Source: Planctomycetota bacterium (GTDB lineage Bacteria > Planctomycetota > SZUA-567). Taken from it: a DNA stretch of 64,000 nucleotides. Both the position numbers and the translations under genes were made by a program. The stretch lies in the NCBI GenBank assembly GCA_020060765.1, contig JAGUZQ010000098.1, forward strand, positions 1 to 64,000, in the 5' to 3' direction. Shown piece after piece: positions 1 to 8,689 of this stretch. The stretch's first letter is position 1. The number at the start of each line of letters is the position of its first letter. A model generated the notes under the pieces. It had not been told where the DNA came from and made no database searches. It saw only the letters and a list, made by a program, of their open reading frames with translations.

Positions 1-2
1 CG

Positions 3-212
3 TCGGCGACCGACCGCCTGCTCTGCACCCGCCTGGGCACCCGCGCCACGGCGCTGCTGGCGGAAGGGATTTACGATGTGATGGTGGCGATCAAGGGCAA
101 CGAGTGCGAGCCGATCGCGCTGGAAGACGTGGCGGGAAAACGCAAAACCGTTCCCGACGACCACCCCTGGATCGAGGCCGCCCGCTTCGTCGGCACCTGC
201 ATGGGTACGTGA
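3..212 (+). CDS. pfkA: 6-phosphofructokinase, C-terminal fragment (5' end outside window)
   Basis: The open frame enters from the left edge and runs 69 codons to a TGA. The visible residues include S-A-T-D-R-L-L-C-T-R-L-G, then A-L-L-A-E-G and M-V-A-I-K-G-N-E. This is the usual C-terminal pattern of PfkA-type enzymes, in which the helix after the fructose-6-phosphate-binding arginine is followed by a glycine-rich strand. The family phosphorylates fructose 6-phosphate to fructose 1,6-bisphosphate in glycolysis. The part that would distinguish ATP-using from pyrophosphate-using enzymes lies outside the window, so the phosphate donor is unknown. A hairpin terminator follows 20 bp downstream. Confidence 0.85.
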   Translation, partial: SATDRLLCTRLGTRATALLAEGIYDVMVAIKGNECEPIALEDVAGKRKTVPDDHPWIEAARFVGTCMGT

Positions 213-231
213 ACGGCTTTCTTTCAAAAAA

Positions 232-270
232 AAATCCCCGCTCCGGATAAGGGCGGGGATTTTATTATTC
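232..270. terminator. Bidirectional intrinsic terminator between pfkA and the fecR-like gene
   Basis: A perfect 10-bp stem pairs positions 232-241 with 253-262 (aaatccccgc / gcggggattt). It is flanked by an A-run on the left and a T-rich run on the right, so it can work for both converging genes. Confidence 0.8.
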
Positions 271-282
271 AGGTTATTACTA

Positions 283-1599
283 TTAAAAAGTTGCACCCGG
301 TTGCTTTTTGTTATTTTCCTTATCCTGTTCGATTTTTCTTGTTTTCTTCATTTCGCTTTCCGTCAGTTTTCTGAGACAGACGCTATCTTCATTCACATCC
401 ACCTTTACATTGTTGCCTATGTTACTGGCAAGCCATTTCAATACTGTCATTGCCGACACTTCCTTAAAATTCAATGATACCTTCCTGTCTGATTCGACGG
501 TGGCTGTGATTTTTACTCCGGTTTTTTTCGTAAGATCGGCCAAGATGTTATCCAGAGATTCTTCTTGATAGTCGACGCTGATACGTGTTTTTTCCAGATT
601 GGCAACAACATCGGCGGGACTTTGTTTTTTGTTTTTCTTTATCTTATCTTCCGTCATTTCTCTGAGGAAGACACCATCTTCATTCACATCCACCTCACTG
701 CCGATGATCTTGGCAAGCCATTTCAATGCTACCATTGCCGACATTTCTTTCAGGCTCAAGGATACCTTCCTGCCAGATTCGACGTCGGATGTGATTTTTA
801 CTCCGGTCATTTTCGTTAGATCGGCCAAGATGTTATCCAGAGATTCTTCTTGATATTCGACGCTGATACGTGTTTTTTCCAATTTTGCAACAACATTTGC
901 AGGACTTTGAGTTTTACTTTTCGCCTCCGGCTTTACGGCCTGTATGTCTATGGCTTTTTCCCCACCGCCAACGGTTTTTTCTTCCCCCGCCTTGAGTTCA
1001 TACTGTCCCCACGAACCGGAGACAATCACCGCTCCCGCCAGAACCTTCACGAATAACTGCTTGAACATTTTTTCTCCTTCGTCTTTTTCTTCCAGTAATC
1101 TCACAATGAATTTTGTCCCTTTGACGGAAACGGAACCTGCTTCCGTCTGCACGACAAAACCGCCCTTGCCGCTTTCAACCTCGCAGTACACCCCGCCGCG
1201 GACGAGATATATCTGCTCCTGTTCATCTTTTCCCTCGATTCTGATTTCGGTATCTTCCTGGGCAATGACTTTGCAATATCCGCCCAGGTTAAGCTCTGCT
1301 TCAGTATCTTTCGTGGCAAGCACGCTCCCTCGTCCGCCCTGTCCGCTGACAAGCGTAAAATTCAGGCCGATCTCCGGACCCGGATAACTTAACGCCGGCA
1401 GCAGCCACAAGGAGCCAATGATAAGCATGACACTGGCCGCGACCGAAACCGGCAGAATCCAGATCATCCGGGATGGTTTCCGAGAGCTTATCTTCGCCAT
1501 CACCTTCCCGCGCAAGTCGGGGATTTTTTTGTCGCCCGCGACTTCATGTAGAAGCACATCTATCAGCTGGTCGCGCCGGTCGTCATTATTATCAGTCAC
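283..1599 (-). CDS. FecR-like anti-sigma/sensor protein with two tandem STN-like domains
   Basis: The protein has 438 residues: a short cytoplasmic N-terminus, one membrane helix (about 45-69, ending L-W-L-L-P-A-L), a FecR-type beta domain (about 85-215), then two near-identical modules of about 80 residues (roughly 240-318 and 332-415). Each module starts K-T-R-I-S-V-x-Y-Q-E-E-S-L-D-N-I and resembles the STN / secretin N-terminal fold. FecR proteins hold an ECF sigma factor at the membrane and release it on a periplasmic signal. The GTG start overlaps the stop of the upstream sigma factor gene by 4 nt, so the two are probably translationally coupled. No TonB-dependent receptor is nearby, so the classical FecIRA iron circuit is not indicated. 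The module duplication is also visible at DNA level. Confidence 0.75.
   Translation of the reverse strand: MTDNNDDRRDQLIDVLLHEVAGDKKIPDLRGKVMAKISSRKPSRMIWILPVSVAASVMLIIGSLWLLPALSYPGPEIGLNFTLVSGQGGRGSVLATKDTEAELNLGGYCKVIAQEDTEIRIEGKDEQEQIYLVRGGVYCEVESGKGGFVVQTEAGSVSVKGTKFIVRLLEEKDEGEKMFKQLFVKVLAGAVIVSGSWGQYELKAGEEKTVGGGEKAIDIQAVKPEAKSKTQSPANVVAKLEKTRISVEYQEESLDNILADLTKMTGVKITSDVESGRKVSLSLKEMSAMVALKWLAKIIGSEVDVNEDGVFLREMTEDKIKKNKKQSPADVVANLEKTRISVDYQEESLDNILADLTKKTGVKITATVESDRKVSLNFKEVSAMTVLKWLASNIGNNVKVDVNEDSVCLRKLTESEMKKTRKIEQDKENNKKQPGATF
361..909. repeat. Tandem duplication inside the fecR-like gene
   Basis: Positions about 361-625 and 653-909 are direct copies with long identical stretches. 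For example, 'aagatgttatccagagattc' occurs in both at the same relative place. Each copy encodes one STN-like module. The high nucleotide identity suggests a fairly recent duplication or ongoing gene conversion. Confidence 0.85.
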
Positions 1600-2123
1600 G
1601 CCAAACCCTCCTCGCCGCGACCCTCAACGCATTTGCCCAATGCCGCCCTGATCCTTCTCAGCAGGATTTTCACTCCGTCCTCGGTTATTCCAAGGAAGCA
1701 GGCGATCTCCTTGCGCGATTCTCCGGCGGAATAATGCCGGTCTATCACTTCACGCTGTTTGACAGGAAGCTTTTTCAAGCATTCGCGCAGTGCCTCGATC
1801 AAGTCGAAGCCGTCGCCGCCGCGCAGGAAGTTCTCTTTCCAGAAAGATTCCGCCTCATCCAATTGGCGGCTGTCGAACCTGACCGGATTGCGTTTTTTAT
1901 TACGGCAGTCCATCAGAAAAACATTGCGGGCTATTCCGCGCAGCCACGCCGCCCGGCCTCGGTCATCGTCAGATTCCAACTTTTCCAGAGAACGGTAAGC
2001 TCGGATAAAAGTCTCCTGTGCCAGATCCTCGGCGGAGCTTTCCCCGGCACCCAGGTAGCGGAGATAGCGGTAAATCTCCGCCTGGTGCAAGGTCATCAGA
2101 TCTTCGAATTCACTGTCGGTCAT
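1596..2123 (-). CDS. RNA polymerase sigma factor, ECF subfamily
   Basis: I choose the ATG at 2121-2123 because GGAGAGGTG lies just before it; the open frame extends 25 codons further upstream without a site. The protein has 175 residues. Region 2 (about 5-50) contains A-E-D-L-A-Q-E-T-F-I-R-A-Y, and region 4 (about 110-165) contains L-P-V-K-Q-R-E-V-I-D-R-H-Y and an A-C-F-L-G-I-T-E-D helix-turn-helix. There is no region 3, as expected for ECF sigma factors. Its last codons overlap the fecR-like gene, its probable membrane-bound regulator. Target genes cannot be read from the window. Confidence 0.88.
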   Translation of the reverse strand: MTDSEFEDLMTLHQAEIYRYLRYLGAGESSAEDLAQETFIRAYRSLEKLESDDDRGRAAWLRGIARNVFLMDCRNKKRNPVRFDSRQLDEAESFWKENFLRGGDGFDLIEALRECLKKLPVKQREVIDRHYSAGESRKEIACFLGITEDGVKILLRRIRAALGKCVEGRGEEGLA

Positions 2124-2198
2124 AATTTCACCTCTCCGGCTGCCGCGCTTTCCGTATGTAGGTTGCCATATATCGGACAAAGGGTACAAAAAAAACAT

Positions 2199-2230
2199 GC
2201 GCGTTGCAGATTCTTTTTGTTCCCAGCGGA
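2199..2230 (-). promoter_or_regulatory. Possible ECF-type promoter upstream of the sigma factor gene
   Basis: On the minus strand GGGAACAAAA (complement of positions 2220-2229) resembles the GGAAC -35 element of many ECF promoters and lies about 100 bp before the sigma start. The expected -10 partner is not convincing, so autoregulation is only a suggestion. Confidence 0.25.
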
Positions 2231-2332
2231 GTTTTCGGGTAAAATTGACGTAACATTGGATTTTGGCCGTGCATTCAATTTGTCCGGGTCGGCTTCCGAA
2301 AGTCGACTTATTTCCCGTTAGGGCGCAAAACC

Positions 2333-3112
2333 ATGCTTATCACTTTTCTCGGCACCGCCGACGAGTCGCTGGAATATTCCAAGCGCCAGCATTCCTCGGC
2401 CGTGATCGAAACCGACACCGGCGCGTACTGGCTGGACGCGGGCGAGGGCTGCGCCCACACCGCCGAGCTGTGCGAAATCGACCTCCTGACCTTTCAGGCG
2501 GCATTTATCAGCCGGATGTCGATGGGACGCACCGGCGGCCTCGCCCGGCTGCTGTGGGGAATCAGGAACCTGCACGTCAAGCACGAACCGCTGCCCCGCA
2601 TCATCCGCCTGTACGTTCCCCACATGGCGCCCTGGCACTGCATCATCGAACACCTGGAGTTCTCCACTTCCAACAGTTTCGCCAAGGGATTCCTGCTGCA
2701 GGTGGAGGAGTACCGCGACGGCATCGTCTACCAGGACAGGGGCGTAAACATCAGGGCGGCGCACAATTCTTTTCTGGGAAATCCGTGGAAGGGTTACGAC
2801 TGGCGCACCTATGGGTTCCGCTTCGAGGCGGAGGGCGCGAAAGTGGCCTACTCCGGCGACCTGCGCGATCCGGTCGACCTGAAGAATCTCACCCGGGAAC
2901 CCTGCGACGCGCTGCTGCTGGACTGTGCGCATTGCCGGCTGGAAGAACTGTTCCGGGGCGTACATTCCTCCGGAGCGAAATTCGAAAAGCTGTTCCTGGT
3001 CAATATCGGGCAAGAAGTCATGGATCAACCCGAAGCCGCCGCCAGAAAAGCATCCTCCATCACCAACCGGGAAACAATCATTCCCGAAGACAGGCAAAGC
3101 TTCGAATTTTGA
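2333..3112 (+). CDS. Metallo-beta-lactamase-fold protein (RNase Z-like) with metal site lost
   Basis: This 259-residue protein starts M-L-I-T-F-L-G-T-A, typical of the RNase Z / MBL-fold superfamily, and keeps the later Y-S-G-D (D176) and a histidine at 144. In active members the signature H-x-H-x-D-H binds two metals. Here the same place reads R61-M-S63-M-G65-R66-T-G-G-L, so all four ligands are replaced. The C-terminal 'T-H-I-G' type motif reads V-N-I-G-Q-E (N224 instead of His). The rest of the fold, including T-G-G-L and L-W-G-I, is well kept. Hydrolase activity is therefore unlikely, and a binding or regulatory role is more plausible. The start is preceded only by a weak AGGGCG. The neighbouring genes do not reveal its job. 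Confidence 0.75.
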   Translation: MLITFLGTADESLEYSKRQHSSAVIETDTGAYWLDAGEGCAHTAELCEIDLLTFQAAFISRMSMGRTGGLARLLWGIRNLHVKHEPLPRIIRLYVPHMAPWHCIIEHLEFSTSNSFAKGFLLQVEEYRDGIVYQDRGVNIRAAHNSFLGNPWKGYDWRTYGFRFEAEGAKVAYSGDLRDPVDLKNLTREPCDALLLDCAHCRLEELFRGVHSSGAKFEKLFLVNIGQEVMDQPEAAARKASSITNRETIIPEDRQSFEF

Positions 3113-3118
3113 GCGCAA

Positions 3119-4696
3119 TCATCCCTTGCCGTGGTCGGCCAGTCCTCCCACCCAGGGGCGTTCGGGCGCGGCGTCGCGCAGCAGCGGGAATTGCGTCACC
3201 ACCCGAACCATGTCCTTTTCCATATCCTCGACGACCGACAGCGGGCCGCGGAAGACAGTTTTCATATTCGCCCGGAGATGCGCAAAACGCACCATCACCC
3301 CCGCGTGCAGCATCTCGTTCACGTTGATCTGGTTGACGCAGTTGCGCAGGCGCGACTCGTGCAGTTTCAGCCGCTGCTCCTGCGCGCGCTCGATCCGTCC
3401 CCGCAGCTTGCGCATCAAAGGCAGCAGTTCCTGCAGGATCGCTTTCTGCTCCTTGTTGATGGCCACCGTCCCCAGTTCACCCCGCAACAGAGGATCAAGG
3501 CTCTCGTTGATCTCGCGCGCCCTCTGCTCCATTTCCCCGATATCCTTATCCAGCTCCGCGATCAGTTCCTCGGTGCGCCAGTCCATACCGGAGGAAATCC
3601 TGGTGGCAATCCCGAGTTCGCTGCCAAGGGAACCAGCCTCGACCCCCGAGAAAGCCACAGCCTCGCCGCCGAGGATCGAGCCACGCGGAATGAGCAGCCT
3701 GCCTCCAGCTCGCAAGGTAGAGTTTACCACCTCGTTCTCCACCGAGATATCACCGTCGGCCTCGACCAGCACGTCGTTGAGATACCTGGCGCTGACCGCC
3801 CCCCCCGCGGAAATTTTCCCCCGCCCCCTGCCCGCCACGCCGCCCTTGAGCAACACGTCGCCGTCGGAACTGATCTGGCAGGAACCGACGTTGCCGGCGA
3901 TGGTGACACCCTTACGCCCGTACACGTCGAAATCGTCTAGCACATTGCCATGCACAATCACCTCGCCGACGAAGTCGACGCTGCCGATGCTGTAATCCAC
4001 GTTCCCCAGCACCTCAAAGCGGGAGGAGATCGACAGTACGCCGTTTTCGAAAATGACACGCCCGTCCCTGTCAGCGAAAAGCTTGGCCAGGGACTGGTCG
4101 GCGCGGAGCCCCTCCCCCATGCGAAGAGTAACGCGCTTGCCGTCGACGGCAGGAATTTCATTGCCGAAGATATCCACCCCCGCCCTGCCCTTGGTCGGCG
4201 GATGGATAACCGCCACGGTATCGCCTTTCAGGGTGTTCTGGATGAGATTGGGACGATGAAAATCCACATTTCCATTTTCGTCGAGATCGTAGCGAACTTC
4301 CTGCGAGGTGGGCTGGATAGCGAACTCTATCTTGCCGTCCTCGCCGTCGAGCGCCGGGATTCCCTTCGCCAGCTGAAAAGGCCCCACCGGCTCTTCGCCG
4401 TGATTAAGCAGTTCCACCAGCAGCGCCAGCGCATCGTCGTCGATGCCGCGCACCACCCCCGCCTTTTTCAGGCAGGCGCGGATGTCCTCGAAATCGGCGT
4501 CGTGGGGAAGCAACCGCGTATAATGGAGAAACGCCTTGTACCCGTGGAAAGTCAGCACCCGGACGCGGCGGAGTTCGTTTTCCTCGAACAGCAGCACCTT
4601 GGCTTCCAACCGCCTGCCCCCTGCTCCGGCCACGGAAGTGACCGTGTGCAAGTCCTCGTCCTCGGGCAGAAACAGGTCTTCATCCGGAGCAGCCAT
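3119..4696 (-). CDS. FapA-like (DUF342) polymer-forming protein
   Basis: A cytoplasmic protein of 525 residues without signal peptide. The central part is a series of short beta-helix rungs (V-D-F-V-G-E-V-I-V-H-G-N-V-L-D-D-F-D-V, I-A-G-N-V-G, V-L-L-K-G-G-V-A-G) typical of FapA / DUF342. A long charged coiled coil follows (about 375-445: E-L-I-A-E-L-D-K-D-I-G, R-K-L-R-G-R-I-E-R-A-Q-E-Q-R). The N-terminal 110 residues carry a second domain common in this family. FapA proteins are linked to surface-appendage assembly and signal relay, but there are no flagellar genes here. It ends 6 bp from the MBL-fold gene on the other strand. Confidence 0.78.
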   Translation of the reverse strand: MAAPDEDLFLPEDEDLHTVTSVAGAGGRRLEAKVLLFEENELRRVRVLTFHGYKAFLHYTRLLPHDADFEDIRACLKKAGVVRGIDDDALALLVELLNHGEEPVGPFQLAKGIPALDGEDGKIEFAIQPTSQEVRYDLDENGNVDFHRPNLIQNTLKGDTVAVIHPPTKGRAGVDIFGNEIPAVDGKRVTLRMGEGLRADQSLAKLFADRDGRVIFENGVLSISSRFEVLGNVDYSIGSVDFVGEVIVHGNVLDDFDVYGRKGVTIAGNVGSCQISSDGDVLLKGGVAGRGRGKISAGGAVSARYLNDVLVEADGDISVENEVVNSTLRAGGRLLIPRGSILGGEAVAFSGVEAGSLGSELGIATRISSGMDWRTEELIAELDKDIGEMEQRAREINESLDPLLRGELGTVAINKEQKAILQELLPLMRKLRGRIERAQEQRLKLHESRLRNCVNQINVNEMLHAGVMVRFAHLRANMKTVFRGPLSVVEDMEKDMVRVVTQFPLLRDAAPERPWVGGLADHGKG

Positions 4697-4710
4697 AGCG
4701 CTTGATCCTG

Positions 4711-4750
4711 TCAGAGACTGAGAGACTAAGGGACTAGGGGACTAAATAAA
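4711..4750. repeat. Tandem octamer repeat, G-rich half (locus 1)
   Basis: Five consecutive 8-nt units fit exactly: tcagagac, tgagagac, taagggac, taggggac, taaataaa. They face the C-rich half at 4866-4905 about 115 bp away, so the two halves can pair. Confidence 0.7.
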
Positions 4751-4865
4751 ACTTGCCGAGACAAAAGAGAAAGCGCCAAGGTTATTTCCTCCTCTTACAA
4801 GGGCAGTTGGGAAGGATGACTACATTTCCCCTCTAATTCCCCTGCCCTCTCACGCAAAGAAAATC

Positions 4866-4905
4866 TTAGTCCCTCAGTCCCTTAGAGCCTTAGTCCCTCT
4901 CACGC
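4866..4905. repeat. Tandem octamer repeat, C-rich half (locus 1)
   Basis: Units ttagtccc, tcagtccc, ttagagcc, ttagtccc, tctcacgc run with exact 8-nt period into the last codon of metG. They are complementary to the G-rich half at 4711-4750. The roughly 115 bp between the halves contains no gene. Confidence 0.7.
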
Positions 4906-6600
4906 CAGATGCGGCGCAATCGCCTCATCCTCGATTTTCGGAAACAGCACCTCCGCCTTGCCCAGTTCGTGTCCCGGCGCGAGTTTCGCCGCCGTATGCC
5001 AGTCGCCGTCGATCAACGCAGGGAGGTTCAGCATCTCCCGCAGTTTTGCCGCCGAGAACGGCAGGAACGGATACATGAACACCGACAACGCCTCGACAAT
5101 CCGCATCCCGACCAGCAGCGTCGCGGCGCAAGCGTTCATGTCGGTTTTGCGGGATTGCCAGGGAGTTTCCTCGGCGAAGAACTGGTTGCCGCTGCGGCTG
5201 AAACGCATCAGCCTTTCCAGCGCCGCCTTGAACCTGCACCCGGCCAGCAACTCACCTATTTCGCGGCGCGCGGTTTTTATTTCCTCCAGCATGGCCTTGC
5301 CAGTGTCGGTCGTGACTTCGGCTTCCGGCACGCGACTGTCGAAATACTTGGCGACAAAACCGAGGGTGCGCTGGATGAAATTGCCCAGGTTGTCGGCGAG
5401 TTCCCCGTTGTTGCGCACCTGGAAATCCTTCCACACGAAATCGGAGTCGCTGGCTTCCGGCGCGATGGCGGTGAGGTAATACCGCAGCACATCGGGCGAA
5501 AAATATTTCAGATACTCGTCCACCCAGACGGCGTAATCGCGGCTGGTGGAAATCTTGTCGCCTTCGAGGTTGAGGAATTCGTTGGAGACGACCGCGTCGG
5601 GCAGGCGGTAGTCGCCGTGCGCCATCAGCATTCCCGGGAAGATTACGGCGTGAAAGACGGTATTGTCCTTGCCGATGAAGTGCACCAGGCCAGTCCCGGA
5701 ATTCTGCCAGAATTCTTTCCACTTCTCCGGTTCACCCAGGGATTCGAAATACTGGCGGGTAAAAGTGATGTAACCGATCGGCGCGTCGAACCAGACATAA
5801 AGCACTTTCCCTTCCGCACCGTCCAGCGGAACCGGCACACCCCAGGGCAGATCCCGGGTGATGGCGCGTTCGCGCAGACCCTGGTCGAGCAGCCCGTAGC
5901 TGAAACGCTTTACCGTCTCGCGCCATTCCGGATGGGCGTCCACGAATTTACGCAGATCGTCCTGAAAAGTTTCCAGGCGGAAATACCAGTGTTCGGTCTC
6001 GCGCACCTCGATATGCCCGCGGCTGGCGCGTTTCTGCATCCGGCAGATCATACACTCGGGGTCGATCAGCTTGGTGGCGTCTATGGTGCGCCCGCACGCC
6101 TCGCACTGGTCGCCGCGCGCGCCGGTTCTGCCGCAGTCTTCGTAATAGCAGGTGCCCTCGATATAGCGGTCGGGCAGGAACATGCCGCACTCGGTGCAGA
6201 AGACCTGCGAGGAGGTTTTTTTCTGGATATGCCCCTGTTCGTGCAGGCGGACGAAAAACTCGCGCGAGATTTCCTCGTGGCGGGGGCAATGGGTACGCCC
6301 GTAGATACTGAAGGCGATTCCCAGATCAGCGAAGGCTTTTTCGTTGATCGCGTGGTAGCGGTCGATGATGTCCTGGGGACCAACGCCTTCCTTCATGGCG
6401 CTGAAGGTGATGGGCGCGCCGTTCTCGTCGGAGCCGCAGATGAAATGCGCCTCGCGCCCGGCCAGGCGCAGAAACCGCACGAACTGGTCCGGCGGCAGGT
6501 AAGCCCCGGCGATGTGCCCCACGTGCAGGCGTCCGTTGGCGTAGGGCAACGCGGCGGTGACAAGATAACGTTCTTTCAAAATCTTGCTGAAAGCGTCCAC
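4900..6600 (-). CDS. metG: Methionyl-tRNA synthetase
   Basis: A class I aminoacyl-tRNA synthetase that charges tRNA-Met in the cytoplasm. The H-V-G-H signature is at residues 26-29 and the K-I-S-T-S version of KMSKS at about 349-353. Between them lies a two-knuckle zinc insert with C-T-E-C, C-Y-Y-E-D-C, C-E-A-C and C-M-I-C pairs. I place the start at the GTG at 6598-6600 because GGAG lies 6 nt upstream; an in-frame TTG 24 nt earlier has no site. At 566 residues the enzyme has the catalytic and anticodon-binding domains but no C-terminal tRNA-binding (Trbp111-like) extension. Confidence 0.93.
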   Translation of the reverse strand: MDAFSKILKERYLVTAALPYANGRLHVGHIAGAYLPPDQFVRFLRLAGREAHFICGSDENGAPITFSAMKEGVGPQDIIDRYHAINEKAFADLGIAFSIYGRTHCPRHEEISREFFVRLHEQGHIQKKTSSQVFCTECGMFLPDRYIEGTCYYEDCGRTGARGDQCEACGRTIDATKLIDPECMICRMQKRASRGHIEVRETEHWYFRLETFQDDLRKFVDAHPEWRETVKRFSYGLLDQGLRERAITRDLPWGVPVPLDGAEGKVLYVWFDAPIGYITFTRQYFESLGEPEKWKEFWQNSGTGLVHFIGKDNTVFHAVIFPGMLMAHGDYRLPDAVVSNEFLNLEGDKISTSRDYAVWVDEYLKYFSPDVLRYYLTAIAPEASDSDFVWKDFQVRNNGELADNLGNFIQRTLGFVAKYFDSRVPEAEVTTDTGKAMLEEIKTARREIGELLAGCRFKAALERLMRFSRSGNQFFAEETPWQSRKTDMNACAATLLVGMRIVEALSVFMYPFLPFSAAKLREMLNLPALIDGDWHTAAKLAPGHELGKAEVLFPKIEDEAIAPHLA

Positions 6601-6734
6601 TAAAATCTCCGTTGAGGGAAGCAAAGCGAATGAGGCGAAATCAAATCCCCTATTTTGCAGAAGTCGCGGAAACAGTCAACAGGCTTTTTGCGCTGCGTGC
6701 GCCTGGGTTGAGGATATCGCATTTCTGGTATGAG

Positions 6735-7754
6735 TCAGACATCTTTCGGCAGATACAGGCGCGGAGGCACCAATATCTGGCAGGTACCGGACTCTTCCCC
6801 GCCCAGCAAGGACAGCAGACGCCTGGCTGCCTGGCTGCCGATCTCCAGCGCGTCCTGCTCGACATAAGGCAACAGCGAGCTCCAACTTGCGGAAAGTTTT
6901 TCCTGCTCCAACGTTCCGGACTCCAGGCGATCAAACCCAATCAGACCGATATCCTCGGGAATCCGCACGCCTTGCTCCAGCAGCCAGCGCAGCCCCGGCG
7001 CGAAATAAAGCAGACTGCCGGCGAAAATCCCGTCAGCCCCCCGCGCGCGGGTTGCGACCAGCGCCTCGATCAGGGCGCGGTCGTCCGTAACTTCGGTAAA
7101 TATCAGTTCCGGCGCGGGCGCGATGCCAGCCGCCTTCAGCGCGTCTTCGTATCCGGCCAGACGATCCGCCACCACCGGCAGCCGCGTGCTGGCGCCCAAA
7201 AAAGCGACGCGCCTTCTGCCCCGCGCCAGCAGATACTCCACCGCGTCGCGCGCGCCCTGGCGGTTATCGCTGACCACGTAATCCCATCCGGTTTCCGGGG
7301 AATAATTATCGACCTGGACGACCGGGATTTTCCCTTCCTGCAAAGCAACCGGCAACCGCCGCTTCTCTCCGGAAAGCTGGGGGCAGAAAATGATCCCGTC
7401 AACGTGGCGCTGCTGGAAATGCTGGAGATGCGTTTCCTCGTCCCGGCCAAAATCGGAATTCGCCAGCAGCAGGTAATATCCCGCGCGCGCCAGTTCCTTT
7501 TCAATTCCGGCCAGCAGGTCAAGATTGTAATACCGCGCGAGGTCGGGCAGAAGGCCGCCCACGGTCCAACTCTTGGCCTGCCGCAGTTGCCTGCCCATGG
7601 CGTTGGGATGATAGCCGCAGTCCTTGATGACCTTGGCAACGCGTTCGGCCAGTTTCTCGCTGATGCCTTTTTCCCGCCACTTGTCGTTATAGACGTAGGA
7701 CACAGTGGCGATGGAGACCTTGCACTTCGCCGCCACTTCCTTCAGACTCGGCAT
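6735..7754 (-). CDS. LacI-family transcriptional regulator
   Basis: The 339-residue protein has an N-terminal LacI helix-turn-helix (M-P-S-L-K-E-V-A-A-K-C-K-V-S-I-A-T-V-S-Y-V), then a hinge (H-P-N-A-M-G-R-Q-L-R) and a periplasmic-binding-protein-like sensor domain (G-G-L-L-P-D-L to about 335). The family represses sugar-use genes and is released by a small ligand. The ATG is preceded by a strong AAGGAGGTGGTATT. It is not next to sugar genes; the nearest carbohydrate locus starts 14 kb away, so its targets are unknown. Confidence 0.9.
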   Translation of the reverse strand: MPSLKEVAAKCKVSIATVSYVYNDKWREKGISEKLAERVAKVIKDCGYHPNAMGRQLRQAKSWTVGGLLPDLARYYNLDLLAGIEKELARAGYYLLLANSDFGRDEETHLQHFQQRHVDGIIFCPQLSGEKRRLPVALQEGKIPVVQVDNYSPETGWDYVVSDNRQGARDAVEYLLARGRRRVAFLGASTRLPVVADRLAGYEDALKAAGIAPAPELIFTEVTDDRALIEALVATRARGADGIFAGSLLYFAPGLRWLLEQGVRIPEDIGLIGFDRLESGTLEQEKLSASWSSLLPYVEQDALEIGSQAARRLLSLLGGEESGTCQILVPPRLYLPKDV

Positions 7755-7835
7755 AATACCACCTCCTTCACAATCGTTTATATGCAGGAGGAACTGGTTG
7801 TCAAGGAAACGACCGGAAAAAACGCGGCTTCAGCG

Positions 7836-8357
7836 CTACAGCATCACCGCCAGCCCCGCCCAGGCGAGCAGGACAAACAATATCATGTTTACCCCGGTCG
7901 CAAACAGCCAGATCGATTTGTCGACCCAATGCCATTCCTCGCCGCTTCGCCTGCGTTCCCAGCGGAAGAGAAAAGCCAGCGCCACGGTCAGGCCAACGCA
8001 CAGGGTCAGTATGAATCCGGGAGTATGAAAAAAATTAACGGTGAAATAGCACAAAGAAGGACTAGGTCGCCATAGTTTGCGTAAACCATGCCATACAACA
8101 TCAATGCAAATAAAAAAACCGTTGCTAGGGATAATATATCCGCGAGGAAACGGAAGCATCATGCACCACACCGAAACAATATTTACGTACGCGGACAGCG
8201 CCGCCAGCAGGCAGATCGTCCCCAGGGACAGATATCCCCGGCATAAAAGACAAGAGAAGTGAGGAGTAATGGCGTTCCGGAAAACCCTAAGTTGTCCTAC
8301 TCGTTTGCCCGCGACGACATTCCGGGAAATCTGACTGATATCCAGGCGCGGCCTCAT
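7836..8357 (-). CDS. Predicted membrane protein of unknown function
   Basis: A 173-residue frame with at least three hydrophobic stretches: about 34-68, about 108-133 (H-T-P-G-F-I-L-T-L-C-V-G-L) and about 146-173 (I-W-L-F-A-T-G-V-N-M-I-L-F-V). TAGGGGACACGC precedes the ATG. I recognise no family. The first 60 residues look less protein-like than the rest, so the true start may be internal. It lies behind the LacI gene on the same strand. Confidence 0.5.
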   Translation of the reverse strand: MRPRLDISQISRNVVAGKRVGQLRVFRNAITPHFSCLLCRGYLSLGTICLLAALSAYVNIVSVWCMMLPFPRGYIIPSNGFFICIDVVWHGLRKLWRPSPSLCYFTVNFFHTPGFILTLCVGLTVALAFLFRWERRRSGEEWHWVDKSIWLFATGVNMILFVLLAWAGLAVML

Positions 8358-8427
8358 GCGTGTCCCCTAACGCAATGCGGTTAACGTGAGGAAAAATCTT
8401 TCTGTTTTAATTAAAAACTTGCGAATC

Positions 8428-8455
8428 GTCATTCCCGCGAAGGCGGGAATCCAGG
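8428..8455 (+). repeat. 29-bp palindromic repeat, copy 1
   Basis: Consensus CGTCATTCCCGCGAAGGC followed by GGGAATCCAGG. The ATTCCC-N8-GGGAAT core resembles dRS3-type repeats of Neisseria. Confidence 0.8.
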
Positions 8456-8593
8456 TGCGTGCCGCACACGCATGCTTAGCAAGCGCATTCGACCGCACAA
8501 CGCTACCGTGCGTTCTTCGCCCGCGACCAACGGAAGCACGGATGCTTGTTGTGCGCTGAAACGCTTGCGAAATATAGCAGCGGGGCTTCCCCG

Positions 8594-8622
8594 CCTGGAT
8601 TCCCGCCTTCGCGGGAATGACG
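8594..8622 (-). repeat. 29-bp palindromic repeat, copy 2 (inverted)
   Basis: Reverse complement of copy 1, forming a facing pair with it across about 140 bp. Confidence 0.8.
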
Positions 8623-8689
8623 ACCGTACGATTTTTCTGAATACAGAAAGATTTTTCCTTAATTAAACCGTATTGACCCTAGTACCCTT

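Larger units (their letters stand above)
8375..8689. repeat. Composite inverted-repeat element (332-bp gap after rne)
   Basis: The gap holds no gene but is highly structured. The outer arms ggaaaaatctttctgt (about 8392-8407) and acagaaagatttttcc (about 8643-8658) are exact inverted copies. Inside them sit two facing 29-bp palindromes (8428-8455, 8594-8622). The right end carries tccttaattaaaccgtatt (8656-8674), found again at 18486 and 40487. It looks like a small non-coding mobile element about 270 bp long, without a transposase. Confidence 0.65.
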
